From Acidimicrobiia bacterium (GTDB lineage: Bacteria; Actinomycetota; Acidimicrobiia; Acidimicrobiales; Aldehydirespiratoraceae): a stretch of 64,000 nucleotides of DNA. The notes beneath the pieces are model-generated. The model had not been told where the DNA came from, did no database searches, and saw only the letters and a list, made by a program, of their open reading frames with translations. Shown piece by piece: positions 26,870 to 35,520 of this stretch. The stretch lies in the NCBI GenBank assembly GCA_022820805.1, contig JAJEEV010000043.1, positions 137,363-201,362 of the forward strand. The letters are read 5' to 3'. Each line of letters opens with the position of its first letter. Within the stretch, counting starts at the first letter, position 1. The translations under genes and the position numbers were made by a program.

Positions 26870-27944
26870 CCAGCACCTCGAGCAGCTCGTCGAAGCTCTT
26901 GGTGAACGCGGCGACGCCCTCATCCTCGAGTTGGGCCGTGACCGCGGCGAGATCCACGCCCACCGCGGCGAGCCCGTCGAGAACCGAGACGGCCTCGCCC
27001 AGCCCGGCGGTGAGGGTGGGCTGCACCGAGCCGTGGTCCTCGAACGCCTCCAGAGTGGCGTCGGGCAGGGTGTTCACCGTGTCCGGGCCGATCAGGCCGT
27101 CCACATACAGCGTGTCGGGATAGCCGGGGTTCTTGGTCGAGGTGCTGGCCCACAGCAGCCTCTGGGGCCGGGCGCCCCGGGCGGCCAGAGCGTCCCAGCG
27201 GGGTCCTGAGAAGAGCTGCTGGTAGTGCGAGTAGGCCACCTTGGCGCTGGCGACGGCGGTGCGGCCCCTCAACGCGAGCGCTTCGGGCGAGCCGATGGCG
27301 TCGAGGCGGCGGTCCACCTCGGTGTCGATCCTGGAGATGAAGAACGAGGCCACGCTGGACACCCTCGACAGGTCGCCCTCAGCCTGCTCGAGGCCCGAGA
27401 GGTAGGCCTCGGCAACCTCGAGGTACCGGTCGACGCTGAAGATCAACGTGACGTTGATGCTGCGGCCTTCCGAGATCATGCGGGTGATGGGCCCGAGGCC
27501 CTCGGCCGTGCCGGGGATCTTCACATAGAGGTTGGGAACGTCCAGCCGCTGGTGGAGTTCCCTGGCCGCGGCCTCGGTCGCGCCGGCGTCGCGGGCCAGG
27601 TCGGGGGCGACCTCCACCGAGACGAACCCGTCGAGCCCGCCGGACCCGTCGTAGACGGGACGCAGGATCTCGGCCGCCGCGGCGATGTCGGAGGTGACCA
27701 GACGCCAGTAGGACGACTCGACATCGAGCCCGTCGGCGATGGCCGACCGGAACTCGTCGTCGTAGTCGACTCCCGAGGCGATGGCCTTCTGGAAGATCGA
27801 CGGGTTCGAGGTCAGGCCCCGGACGCCCCGCCTGACCCAGTCGTGCAGGTCCCCTCCGGTGATCCAGCCCCGCCGGATGTTGTCGAGCCAGGGGCTCTGC
27901 CCGCACCGGGTGTAGAGGTCGTGCAATCGGTTGTTCTGGCTCAC
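26826..27944 (-). CDS. tal: Transaldolase
   Basis: Transaldolase (372 aa) of the pentose phosphate pathway moves a dihydroxyacetone unit between sugar phosphates. [17 protein letters not shown] is the N-terminal signature, and [12 protein letters not shown] carries the Schiff-base lysine (about residue 140). [11 protein letters not shown] and [19 protein letters not shown] are characteristic of the longer actinobacterial type. The GTG at 27944 is preceded by GAGGAGG at 7 nt. It lies 22 bp after the transketolase stop, giving a tkt-tal operon. The 3' end overlaps the likely cysD start. Confidence 0.95.
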   Translation of the reverse strand: MSQNNRLHDLYTRCGQSPWLDNIRRGWITGGDLHDWVRRGVRGLTSNPSIFQKAIASGVDYDDEFRSAIADGLDVESSYWRLVTSDIAAAAEILRPVYDGSGGLDGFVSVEVAPDLARDAGATEAAARELHQRLDVPNLYVKIPGTAEGLGPITRMISEGRSINVTLIFSVDRYLEVAEAYLSGLEQAEGDLSRVSSVASFFISRIDTEVDRRLDAIGSPEALALRGRTAVASAKVAYSHYQQLFSGPRWDALAARGARPQRLLWASTSTKNPGYPDTLYVDGLIGPDTVNTLPDATLEAFEDHGSVQPTLTAGLGEAVSVLDGLAAVGVDLAAVTAQLEDEGVAAFTKSFDELLEVLGDKADSLRPGSGRG

Positions 27945-27966
27945 GGCGCGGCCCTCCTCGACCGTC

Positions 27967-29940
27967 TCACAGAGCGGCCCGCGACCGCGAGCCGTCAAGC
28001 AGGGCCCGGGCCCTGCCGGCCACGTTGGAGGCGGAGATGCCCAGCTTCTCCATGACCACCGCGCCGGGCGCCGAGGCGCCGAAGCGATCGATGCCCACCG
28101 CGTCGTCGGTCCAGCGGCTCCATCCCATGGTGCTGGCCGCCTCCACCGCCAGCGACGGCAGGTCGGGCCGCAGCACCCGGGCCTGCTCGCGGTAGGGCTG
28201 CTGCTCGAACAGCTCCCATGACGGCAGCGAGACCACCCGGGCCGAGATCCCGTCGGCGGCCAGGAGGTCGGCGGTGTCACAGCACACCGACACCTCGCTG
28301 CCCGTTCCCACCAGCGTCAGGCTGGCGTCGTCGGGCTCGCAGACGGCGTAGCCGCCCGCTGCGACCGCGGCGGCGCTCGTACCCTCGAGCACCGGCACGC
28401 CCTGGCGGGTCAGGATCAGCGCCGTCGGCCCGCCGGAGGCCACCGCCACCTGCCATGCGCCCACCGTCTCGGTGGCGTCGGCCGGGCGGATCACCCGCAG
28501 GCCCGGTATCGCTCTCAGCGAGGCCAGATGCTCGACAGGCTGGTGGGTGGGGCCGTCCACTCCCACGCCCACCGAGTCGTGGGTCCACACGAAGACGACC
28601 TTCGCCTCCGACAGGGCGGCGAGTCGCACCGCGGGCCGCATGTAGTCGGCGAACACCAGGAAGGTGCCCACCACCGGGATGGCGCCGCCGTGCAGCGCCA
28701 TGCCGTTCGCGACTGCGCCCATGGCGTGCTCGCGCACGCCGAAGTAGAGCTGGCGGCCTCCCGGATCCTGGGTTGAGAACACGCCGCTGTCCCCGATGAC
28801 CGTGCCTGTGTTGCCGGTGAGGTCGGCTCCCCCTCCGGTCAGTCCCGGGACCTCGTCCAGCAGGGCCTGCAGGGTGACGTTGGAGGCCTTGCGCGTGGCC
28901 ACCGACTGGCCCGGCTCGAACGTGGGCAGCGCCTCGTCCCAGCCTGGGCGGCCCGTCGCGGTCAGGCTCGCTTCCAGGGCGGCGCGGTCGCCCTCGAAGG
29001 CAGCCGTCCGGCCCTCCCAGTCGAAGCGCTCCGACTGGGAGGCGATCCCCGCGTTCCGGTAGTAGTCGAGCACCTCCGGGGGGACATGGAAGGTCTCGCC
29101 GGCCGGGAGTCCCATCAGCGTCTTGGTGGCCGCGATCTCCTCGTCGAAGATGGCGTAGCCGTGCCCGGCGGGCGAGCCGGCGGTATCCGGTGCGGGTGCG
29201 GCGATCACCGATCGCACGACCACCAGCGACGGTCGGTCCTCCGTCGCCATGGCTTGGCGCAGGCCGGCCTCCAGGGCGTCGGGGTCCTCGGCGGCCTCGC
29301 CGAGCTCGACGGTGTGCCAGCCGTAGGAGCGGAAGCGGGCCGCCGCGTCGTCGGAGAGGGCGAGGTCGGTGCCGCCGTCGATGGTCACCTCGTTGTCGTC
29401 GTACACGACCACCAGACGCCCCAGGCCCAGGTGTCCGGCCAGGGAGGCCGCCTCGTGGCTGACGCCCTCGGACAGGTCGCCGTCGCCCGCGATCACGAAG
29501 ACTCGGTGGTCGCAGACCTCGGCGCCGAAGCGGGTCCGCATCTGGCTCTCGGCGATGGCCATGCCCACCGCGTTGGCCAGGCCCTGGCCCAGCGGCCCGG
29601 TGGTGACCTCCACCCCGGGCGTGCAGCCCACCTCGGGATGGCCCGGCGTCGGGGACCCCCACTGGCGGAAGTTGCGCAGGTCGTCGAGCTCCAGGCCGTG
29701 ACCGGTGAGGTACAGCATGGCGTACTGCAGGATCGAGGCGTGGCCGGCCGACAGCACGAACCGGTCGCGGTCGGGCCAGTCGGGACGCTGGGCGTCGTAG
29801 GTCATGATCCGGGTCCACAGCACGTGGGCCAGGGGAGCGAGGGACATCGCGGTGCCCTGATGGCCCGACCGGGCCGCGTGGGGCGCGTCCATGGCCAGCC
29901 CCTTGATCACGTTGATTCCGAGCCGCTCTATCGAAGTCAC
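27967..29940 (-). CDS. tkt: Transketolase
   Basis: Transketolase (657 aa) is the thiamine-diphosphate enzyme that transfers two-carbon units in the pentose phosphate pathway. GHQGTAMSLAPLAHVLW, LSAGHASILQYAMLYLTG and GDGDLSEGVSHEAASLAGH with VYDDNEVTIDG give the ThDP/Mg site. GVREHAMGAVANGMALHGG and THDSVGVGVDGPTHQPVEHL are the pyrimidine-domain signatures. The GTG at 29940, preceded by GGGAGGG, gives the natural start VTSIERLGINVIKG; ORF sequence further upstream has no conservation. TATGGT at 29985-29980 could be its -10 box. It is the first gene of a tkt-tal unit. Confidence 0.95.
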   Translation of the reverse strand: MTSIERLGINVIKGLAMDAPHAARSGHQGTAMSLAPLAHVLWTRIMTYDAQRPDWPDRDRFVLSAGHASILQYAMLYLTGHGLELDDLRNFRQWGSPTPGHPEVGCTPGVEVTTGPLGQGLANAVGMAIAESQMRTRFGAEVCDHRVFVIAGDGDLSEGVSHEAASLAGHLGLGRLVVVYDDNEVTIDGGTDLALSDDAAARFRSYGWHTVELGEAAEDPDALEAGLRQAMATEDRPSLVVVRSVIAAPAPDTAGSPAGHGYAIFDEEIAATKTLMGLPAGETFHVPPEVLDYYRNAGIASQSERFDWEGRTAAFEGDRAALEASLTATGRPGWDEALPTFEPGQSVATRKASNVTLQALLDEVPGLTGGGADLTGNTGTVIGDSGVFSTQDPGGRQLYFGVREHAMGAVANGMALHGGAIPVVGTFLVFADYMRPAVRLAALSEAKVVFVWTHDSVGVGVDGPTHQPVEHLASLRAIPGLRVIRPADATETVGAWQVAVASGGPTALILTRQGVPVLEGTSAAAVAAGGYAVCEPDDASLTLVGTGSEVSVCCDTADLLAADGISARVVSLPSWELFEQQPYREQARVLRPDLPSLAVEAASTMGWSRWTDDAVGIDRFGASAPGAVVMEKLGISASNVAGRARALLDGSRSRAAL

Positions 29941-30040
29941 CGACCCTCCCGCCGGACGCTGCGAGGACACTGGCGGCTCACCATAGAACATGCTGCCGAC
30001 CGGCAGGGGGAGCGATCCGCCACCAGCCCGGACCCCGTGG

Positions 30041-30427
30041 TCACGGAGGGGGTGGCAGCAGCGTGTAGGGGACGATCGTGACCGGTCCGGCGTCGATCCG
30101 GGCCCGGGCCTCGACCGTCCCGTAGTCGGTGAACTCGAGTTCGGCCCGCACCAGCCGGTAGTTGAACTTCCCCGGCTCCACCTGCAGGGGCTGCACGTTG
30201 CGGGCGATGCGCTCGTCGCCCCGGTAGTAGGAGACCTCCAGCGCGCCCATCCCCGGATCGTCGGGAGCGCAGCGCACGATCACCACCAGGTGGGGAGCCC
30301 AGACCAGGGGCAGCTCGGTGGGGGCCACGGCTGAGAACTGCACCCCGGTCAGGTCGATCCGGGTGGAGGGCCCCGGCACCTGGCGCAGCTGGATGTCGTC
30401 GATGAACAGGGCGGCCACGATGTCCAT
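30041..30427 (-). CDS. Conserved-looking hypothetical beta-rich protein
   Basis: A 128-residue soluble protein starting MDIVAALFIDDIQLRQV, with mostly alternating hydrophobic residues that predict a beta-sandwich. It ends in PYTLLPPPP. It faintly resembles DUF6941-type small proteins (an N-terminal 'ALF.DD' element), but I cannot confirm that. The ATG at 30427 has GGGAG upstream, and TACACT at 30467-30462 may be its -10 box. It is divergent from dacB with 108 bp between the starts and lies upstream of, but separate from, the tkt unit. Confidence 0.55.
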   Translation of the reverse strand: MDIVAALFIDDIQLRQVPGPSTRIDLTGVQFSAVAPTELPLVWAPHLVVIVRCAPDDPGMGALEVSYYRGDERIARNVQPLQVEPGKFNYRLVRAELEFTDYGTVEARARIDAGPVTIVPYTLLPPPP

Positions 30428-30521
30428 GGTCGGCTCCCGGTGGGCGAGCGGATCTGGCGGCAGTGTAGGAGCACCTGGAACGGGTGCGCGTGGGCTGAAT
30501 CCTCCCGAGGCGCTCGCGGCC

Positions 30522-30527
30522 TACGAT
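30522..30527 (+). promoter_or_regulatory. -10 element of leaderless promoter for dacB
   Basis: TACGAT ends 8 nt before the ATG at 30536, giving a leaderless mRNA for the carboxypeptidase gene. Confidence 0.45.
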
Positions 30528-30535
30528 GCTGGGCG

Positions 30536-32128
30536 ATGCGTCGGATCCTGGTGTCGATCCTTCTGGCTGCCCTTGTGACCACCGCGGTGGGCTCGTACGT
30601 GCAGGCCCGGCGCACCGACGCGTCGTCCGACCCGGGGTGGATAGAGGAGGCCGGTCCTCCCGGTGTGGTCCTCTCCACTCCGATGCTCAGCGTGCGCCGG
30701 ACGCCGGGGTGGGTGTCGGCGCCCGTGACCGAGACCCGTCTGGTCGAGCGGCTCTCCGAGGTGGTGGCGCTCCCGAGCGCTCCTCAGCAGACGTGCCTGG
30801 CCGCCTACCGCGGCGCGGACCCCGTCGCCTGGGAGCGGGCCGACGCGCTGATGGTTCCCGCGTCGCTGATGAAGATCGTCACCGCGGCCGTGATCCTCGA
30901 GCTCGCCGGACCGGCCGCGAAGTACACGACCGAGGTGTTCGCCCGGGCCGACGCGCTGGACGCAGTCGCCGACGGCGTGCTGGTGGGCGACATCTACCTC
31001 GTGGGAGGGGGCGATCCTGTCCTGTCGACTCTGGCCTACGTGCGCCGCTTCGACGAGCCCATAGTCCACACCGACTTCGCCGAGCTGGCCGTCGAGGCGG
31101 CCGCCACCCTGAGGGCTCAGGGCATCTCCACCGTCGAGGGCGCCGTCGTGGCCGATGAGTCGCGCTTCCCCGAGGCGGAGCGGGACTACACCGACCAGTT
31201 CCCCGAGCCCGGCGCCGCCCCGGTCTGGAAGCCGTCCTACGTCAGCAACAACCAGGCCGGACCGCTCTCCGCGCTGCTGCTGAACGACGGCTACGCCTCC
31301 TTCCCGCCGTCGGCCGACTCCCAGAGCCGGCGCCGGAACGTCCGGGCCGACGACCCTGCCCTCCATGCCGCCGAGGTGCTGGGCGGTCTGATAGAGGCCC
31401 GGGGAGTGGGCGTGTCCGGGGAGGCGCTCAAGGGGACCGCGCCGCCGCCGGCCGAGCTTCGCTCGCTGGGCACCGTCCACTCGCCGCCGATGTCAGAGAT
31501 CGTGGCCCGCATGCTGCGCAACTCAGACAACACCACCGCCGAGATGCTCCTCAAGGAGATCGGGCGACGGCTCTCGGGATCGGCCCGGGCCGAGGCCGTG
31601 GCGGGCGTGCAGGACGTGCTCGACAGGCTGCTGGGCGTCCACACCAGCGGGATCGTGATCGTCGACGGCTCGGGCCTGTCGGTTCACAACCGGCTCACCT
31701 GCGGCCTCATCGCCGACCTGCTGCGCCGGGCCGGGCCGGACTCGCCCCTGGTCACCGGCCTGGCCGTGGTGGGGGAGAGCGGGACGCTCCAGGACTGCGA
31801 CGCCGGCCTCGCCCCGGCCGCCGGATCCGACCCCGGCGGGCCGCAGATCTCGCCTCGCACGGTGTGGGCCAAGACCGGGACCCTCAACGACGTCTCGGCG
31901 CTGGCCGGGGTGACCGTCGCCCGCAACCGCGACGTGCTCACCTTCGCCCTGATCGCCAACCGCGAGTCGCTGTTCGTCGACCTCGGCTACTGCAACGTCC
32001 TCCAGCGGGGCCTCATCGTGGCCGCAGCCGGCCACCCCTACGGGCCGTCCTCCGCGGACGTCGCGCTGCATCCCGAGCCGGCCAGGGTGCCGGTCGTCGC
32101 CACGACCGCCGAGCCCGTCGACGGATAG
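30536..32128 (+). CDS. dacB: D-alanyl-D-alanine carboxypeptidase/endopeptidase (PBP4 family, peptidase S13)
   Basis: A 530-residue penicillin-binding protein that trims or cleaves peptidoglycan stem peptides outside the membrane. An uncleaved or cleaved N-terminal signal (MRRILVSILLAALVTTAV) exports it. The three serine-acylase motifs are all present: SLMK in MVPASLMKIVTA (catalytic Ser), SDN in LRNSDNTTAEML, and KTG in VWAKTGTLNDVSA. The inserted domain between SxxK and SxN, characteristic of S13 peptidases, is there (about residues 150-290). The ATG at 30536 is favoured by the signal peptide and the -10 box. A LON-domain gene follows after 15 bp. Confidence 0.92.
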   Translation: MRRILVSILLAALVTTAVGSYVQARRTDASSDPGWIEEAGPPGVVLSTPMLSVRRTPGWVSAPVTETRLVERLSEVVALPSAPQQTCLAAYRGADPVAWERADALMVPASLMKIVTAAVILELAGPAAKYTTEVFARADALDAVADGVLVGDIYLVGGGDPVLSTLAYVRRFDEPIVHTDFAELAVEAAATLRAQGISTVEGAVVADESRFPEAERDYTDQFPEPGAAPVWKPSYVSNNQAGPLSALLLNDGYASFPPSADSQSRRRNVRADDPALHAAEVLGGLIEARGVGVSGEALKGTAPPPAELRSLGTVHSPPMSEIVARMLRNSDNTTAEMLLKEIGRRLSGSARAEAVAGVQDVLDRLLGVHTSGIVIVDGSGLSVHNRLTCGLIADLLRRAGPDSPLVTGLAVVGESGTLQDCDAGLAPAAGSDPGGPQISPRTVWAKTGTLNDVSALAGVTVARNRDVLTFALIANRESLFVDLGYCNVLQRGLIVAAAGHPYGPSSADVALHPEPARVPVVATTAEPVDG

Positions 32129-32143
32129 CCCCGGCCAGAACCC

Positions 32144-32797
32144 ATGGCCACCCCGATGTTCGCGCTCCAGTCGGTGCTGCTGCCCGGCTCGCCGCTGCCG
32201 CTGCAGGTGTTCGAGCCCCGCTACCAGCAGATGCTCGAGACCGTCCTCTCCACGGACCGCGAGATGGGTGTGGTGCTGATCGAGCGGGGTCGCGAGGTCG
32301 GCGGAGGCGATGTCCGGTGCGATGTCGCCACCATGGCCGGCATCGTCGAGACCCGCCGGCTGGCCGACGGGCGGCTGCTGGTGATGGCGGTGGGGGACCG
32401 CCGCATCCGGGTGCGGCGCTGGCTGCCCGACGACCCGCACCCGCGGGCCGAGACCGAGGATTGGCCCGACGAGCCCGAGCCGGCCCCGACCGGCGCCTCG
32501 GACCTCGCGCACGAGCTGGCCGGACTGGTCACCGAAGCCCGCAGCCTGGCCTTCCGCCTCCAGGCGGGACCCATGGCCCGGCCCGAGGCTGAGGCCGGGA
32601 TCGCCGGTCCGGTGGATCTCGGCCCGGAGCCTTCCATGGCCGCCTACCGGGCCGCGGCCCTGGCCCCGCTGGGACCGCTCGACCGGTTCGAGGTGTTGAG
32701 CACGCCGTCAGCGGGAGAGAGGCTCGCGGTGGCGCACCGCCTGGTGGCCGACGCCGCCGAGCTGTTGCGGGCTCGGATCGAGCTCGGCAGCGGGTAG
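32144..32797 (+). CDS. LON peptidase substrate-binding (N-terminal) domain protein
   Basis: A 217-residue stand-alone PUA-like LON-N domain. It has no AAA+ or protease part. MFALQSVLLPGSPLPLQVFEPRY is the canonical LON-N opening, and VVLIERGREVGGGD and GRLLVMAVGDRRIRVRRW form the beta-barrel. The rest is helical. Such stand-alone domains are common in actinobacteria and probably bind unfolded peptides or adapt substrates, though their role is unproven. The ATG at 32144 lies 15 bp after dacB, suggesting co-transcription. Confidence 0.88.
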   Translation: MATPMFALQSVLLPGSPLPLQVFEPRYQQMLETVLSTDREMGVVLIERGREVGGGDVRCDVATMAGIVETRRLADGRLLVMAVGDRRIRVRRWLPDDPHPRAETEDWPDEPEPAPTGASDLAHELAGLVTEARSLAFRLQAGPMARPEAEAGIAGPVDLGPEPSMAAYRAAALAPLGPLDRFEVLSTPSAGERLAVAHRLVADAAELLRARIELGSG

Positions 32798-32831
32798 CGT
32801 CAGGAGTCCACCGACCGCGGAGGATCCACCC

Positions 32832-33131
32832 TTGGCACGCAGGCAGGGCGTAGCAGAAGTCGCGGACCTGGTGAAGGCCTACGTCCGCCAGGAGCTGCTC
32901 GGCCCGCTCCAGGGCGCCGGCCGGTGGCTCTCGATGGGTCTGGCCGGGAGCGTGGCGCTGGTCGTGGGGGTGGTGCTGCTCCTGCTGTCGCTGCTGCGGG
33001 CCCTGCAGACCGAGACCGGCACCGTGTTCGCCGAGAGCCGCTCGTGGATCCCGTACCTGATCGTGGTGGGCGCGCTCGGCGGGGTGATCGCGCTGCTGCT
33101 GCGCCAGGTCGGCAAGCGAGGCTTGAAGTGA
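32832..33131 (+). CDS. Actinobacterial holin-like membrane protein (Phage_holin_3_6 / DUF1469 type)
   Basis: A 99-residue protein with an amphipathic N-terminus (VADLVKAYVRQELLGPLQGAG) and two membrane helices (about 36-58 and 73-92). This pattern matches the chromosomal 'phage holin family' proteins of actinobacteria, which are not phage lysis genes and whose role is unknown. The TTG start at 32832 has GGAGG just upstream. The stop overlaps the next GTG start, coupling it to two further small membrane proteins. Confidence 0.75.
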   Translation: MARRQGVAEVADLVKAYVRQELLGPLQGAGRWLSMGLAGSVALVVGVVLLLLSLLRALQTETGTVFAESRSWIPYLIVVGALGGVIALLLRQVGKRGLK

Positions 33132-33343
33132 GCGCCGAACCGGAGCGGCCCATCAGCCGTGACTCGCTGGAGGACGCGCTGCGCGACCTCCAGGCCGACA
33201 TCGACCGCGAGGCCCAGCCGCTGCTCGTCAAGGTCGCCTACGGGGCGGCCGCGGCCGCCGGCGTCCTGATCGGCCTGGCCTACCTCCTGGGGCGCCGGGC
33301 CGGCCGGCTCCGCAGGACTGTCGTCGAGGTAAGGCGGATCTGA
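33128..33343 (+). CDS. Small single-pass membrane protein
   Basis: A 71-residue protein. The N-terminal half is a charged helix ([20 protein letters not shown]), followed by one Gly/Ala-rich membrane helix (about residues 35-55) and a basic tail. The GTG start overlaps the preceding stop (GTGA), so translation is coupled. It resembles the DUF3618-like partner proteins often found next to the holin-like gene, but the match is loose. Confidence 0.65.
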   Translation: MSAEPERPISRDSLEDALRDLQADIDREAQPLLVKVAYGAAAAAGVLIGLAYLLGRRAGRLRRTVVEVRRI

Positions 33344-33346
33344 ACG

Positions 33347-33571
33347 GTGGGGGTGGTCGGCGGGCGCACGGCGGCATCCTGGGTCACCCGCCAGGCGCTG
33401 CGCCGGGGCCTGCTCGGCAGTTCACGGTTCTGGTTCGCGGCGTTCGTCGCCACCAGCGCGGTCAAGCTGGTGCGGCGGGCCATGGGACCGCGCGAGCCCG
33501 TCACGGTGCTGTCGGAGCGGCTGGAGCCCTCCACCGGCATCGAGATCCGCCACGTCGAACCGGACGCCTGA
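33347..33571 (+). CDS. Small membrane-associated protein, function unknown
   Basis: A 74-residue protein in a row with two other small membrane proteins. It has one weakly hydrophobic segment ([20 protein letters not shown]) and a basic N-terminal half. A GTG start at 33347 is used; an in-frame GTG two codons later is also possible. The 3-bp gap to the upstream gene implies co-transcription. The trio may form one envelope-stress or cell-shape unit (inference from co-location only). Confidence 0.55.
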   Translation: MGVVGGRTAASWVTRQALRRGLLGSSRFWFAAFVATSAVKLVRRAMGPREPVTVLSERLEPSTGIEIRHVEPDA

Positions 33572-33590
33572 CCAGCCCGACGCTGCTCGG

Positions 33591-33812
33591 ATGCGAGTTG
33601 TGCTGCGCAACCCGACCAGGGAACTGGAGATGGAGGGACCGGTGACGGTGCGTGACCTGCTCAACCGCCTCGGCCTTAACCGGGAGTCGCATCTCGTGAT
33701 CTGCGACGGCGAGCTGGTGCCGGGTGATCGGATGCTCGGTGACCGCAGCGAGGTGGAGGTGCGCAGCGTGATATCGGGCGGCGCGGCCGGAGCGATCGGC
33801 GCGCCGGCATGA
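33591..33812 (+). CDS. ttuB: ThiS/MoaD-like sulfur carrier (TtuB-like) with residues beyond the Gly-Gly
   Basis: A 73-residue beta-grasp protein. [20 protein letters not shown] and [12 protein letters not shown] are typical of ThiS/MoaD, and VRSVISGG supplies the Gly-Gly that would be thiocarboxylated. The oddity is that GG is not C-terminal: nine residues (AAGAIGAPA) follow, so either processing or an alternative mechanism is needed. The gene overlaps the TtuA-like gene by 4 bp (ATGA). In Thermus, TtuB donates sulfur to TtuA for 2-thioribothymidine in tRNA, so the pairing supports this role. Confidence 0.8.
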   Translation: MRVVLRNPTRELEMEGPVTVRDLLNRLGLNRESHLVICDGELVPGDRMLGDRSEVEVRSVISGGAAGAIGAPA

Positions 33813-34747
33813 AGTGCCGGGTCTGCCGCGGGCCGGCGATCATCGACGTGCGTCGCCACAACGCCAACTTCTGCGCCGAGCACTTCCTGCGCCTGTGCCG
33901 CGATCAGGTGGCCAAGGCCATCCGCCAGTTCGACATGCTGGCCGCCGACGACCGGGTGCTGGTGGCGGTGTCGGGAGGCAAGGACAGCCTGGCGGTGTGG
34001 GATCTGCTCACCGAGCTCGGCTACGCCGCCGACGGCTTCTACCTGGGGCTCGGCATCGGCGACTACAGCCAGGACTCCGAGGGCTACGCCCGCCGCTACG
34101 CGGACGGCCGGGGCCTGAGGCTGCACACCGTCGACCTGCCCGAGACCCACGGCTTCGACATCCCCGGCGGCGCTCGGGCGGCCAGGAGGGCGCCGTGCTC
34201 GGCCTGCGGGCTGTCGAAGCGGCACCTCTTCGACGATGCGGCTCGCCGGGGTGGCTACGACGCCCTCGCCACCGGGCACAACCTCGACGACGAGGCGGCC
34301 GTGCTGATGGGCAACACGCTGCGGTGGCAGACGGAGTACCTGGGCCGGCAGCTGCCGGTGCTGGCCGCCCGTGACGGGTTCCCCCGCAAGGTCAAGCCCC
34401 TGGTCCGCCTGAGCGAGCGCGAGACCGCGGCCTACTGCCTGCTTCGGGGGATCGACTACATCGTCGAGGAGTGCCCCATGGCGGCCGGCAACAAGCACCT
34501 GGCCTACAAGGCCGCCCTCAACGACATAGAGGTCGAGTCGCCCGGGGCCAAGCACGACTTCTACTTCGGGTTCCTGGACAGGGCCTCGGCCCGTTTCCGG
34601 GCCGAGGTGGAGCGCGACCGCGACGGGCTGGCCCCGTGCGAACGCTGCGGGTCGCCCACCGACGCGGGGGTGTGCGCCTTCTGCCGTCTCGCGGCGCGGG
34701 CGGCCGGGCCGGAGCCGGTTCGCCTCTCTGATCGTCGCGTTCGATGA
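33809..34747 (+). CDS. ttuA: tRNA 2-thiolation enzyme, TtuA/NcsA-like PP-loop ATPase
   Basis: A 312-residue PP-loop ATPase that activates a tRNA uridine as the adenylate and replaces oxygen with sulfur. The N-terminal zinc finger is CRVCRG...CAEHF. The PP-loop is [16 protein letters not shown] (about residue 50). The catalytic cysteine pair is in [11 protein letters not shown] and [11 protein letters not shown]. The C-terminal zinc finger is [16 protein letters not shown]. All are hallmarks of TtuA/NcsA rather than TtcA, which lacks the flanking zinc fingers. It overlaps ttuB upstream and trmI downstream by 4 bp each, forming a tRNA-modification operon. The modified position is inferred from the family. 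Confidence 0.9.
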   Translation: MKCRVCRGPAIIDVRRHNANFCAEHFLRLCRDQVAKAIRQFDMLAADDRVLVAVSGGKDSLAVWDLLTELGYAADGFYLGLGIGDYSQDSEGYARRYADGRGLRLHTVDLPETHGFDIPGGARAARRAPCSACGLSKRHLFDDAARRGGYDALATGHNLDDEAAVLMGNTLRWQTEYLGRQLPVLAARDGFPRKVKPLVRLSERETAAYCLLRGIDYIVEECPMAAGNKHLAYKAALNDIEVESPGAKHDFYFGFLDRASARFRAEVERDRDGLAPCERCGSPTDAGVCAFCRLAARAAGPEPVRLSDRRVR

Positions 34748-35520
34748 CTGATCGGCCGTTCGAGCCGGGCGAGCCGGTCCTGCTCATCGATCGCAAGCGC
34801 CGCCGCTACCTGTTCGACCTGTCCCAGGGCCGCGAGTTCCACACCCACACCGGGGTGATCCCCCACGACGACATCATCGGAGCAGCCGAGGGGACCAGGC
34901 TGCGGTCAACGCGGGGCACCACCTTCCTGGCCCTGCGGCCGACGCTGGCCGACGCGGTGCTCAAGATGCCCAGGGGGGCGCAGGTCATCTACCCCAAGGA
35001 CATCGGTCCGATCCTGATGCTGGCCGACGTGTTCCCGGGCGCCCGCGTGCTCGAGGCGGGGATCGGCTCCGGGGCCCTGTCGATGGCGCTGCTGCGGGCC
35101 GGAGCGGTGGTGTCGGGGTATGAGCGGCGCGAGGACTTCTGCGCCCGGGCCCGAGCCAACGTGGAGCGCTTCTGCGGGTCCGGGGCGCTGGAGCGCTACC
35201 GAACCGAGGTGCGCGACGTCTACGAGGGCATCGACGAGACCGGGCTCGACCGGGTGGTGCTGGACCTCCCCGAGCCCTGGCAGGTGGTGCCCCACGCCTC
35301 GGCGGCCCTGCGACCCGGCGGGATCCTGCTGGCCTACACGCCGAGCATCGTGCAGGTCCAGAGACTGCGGCGAGCGCTGGAGGACTCTCCCTTCGACCTG
35401 CACGAGACGGTCGAGGTCCTCCAGCGGGGCTGGCATGTGGAGGGCGACGCGGTGCGCCCCAACCACCGGATGGTGGCCCACACCGGCTTCCTCACGGTCA
35501 GCCGGCTGACCGAGCAGTGA
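34744..35520 (+). CDS. trmI: tRNA (adenine-N1-)-methyltransferase
   Basis: TrmI (258 aa) methylates N1 of A58 in the T-loop of tRNAs using SAM. The N-terminal beta-barrel has DRKRRRYLFDL and FHTHTGVIPHDDIIG. The Rossmann domain has VLEAGIGSGALSMALLRAG (SAM-binding motif I, about residue 100) and VVLDLPEPWQVV (motif IV). NHRMVAHTGFLTVSR is the conserved C-terminus. In many actinobacteria trmI is beside the proteasome ATPase mpa; here mpa is about 19 kb away and trmI sits instead with tRNA-thiolation genes. Overlaps of 4 bp on both sides couple it to its neighbours. Confidence 0.94.
   Translation: MTDRPFEPGEPVLLIDRKRRRYLFDLSQGREFHTHTGVIPHDDIIGAAEGTRLRSTRGTTFLALRPTLADAVLKMPRGAQVIYPKDIGPILMLADVFPGARVLEAGIGSGALSMALLRAGAVVSGYERREDFCARARANVERFCGSGALERYRTEVRDVYEGIDETGLDRVVLDLPEPWQVVPHASAALRPGGILLAYTPSIVQVQRLRRALEDSPFDLHETVEVLQRGWHVEGDAVRPNHRMVAHTGFLTVSRLTEQ

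Noticed and set aside
32832-33131. Holin-like gene as evidence of a prophage
   Set aside because: The family is a normal chromosomal gene in actinobacteria and no other phage gene is present.
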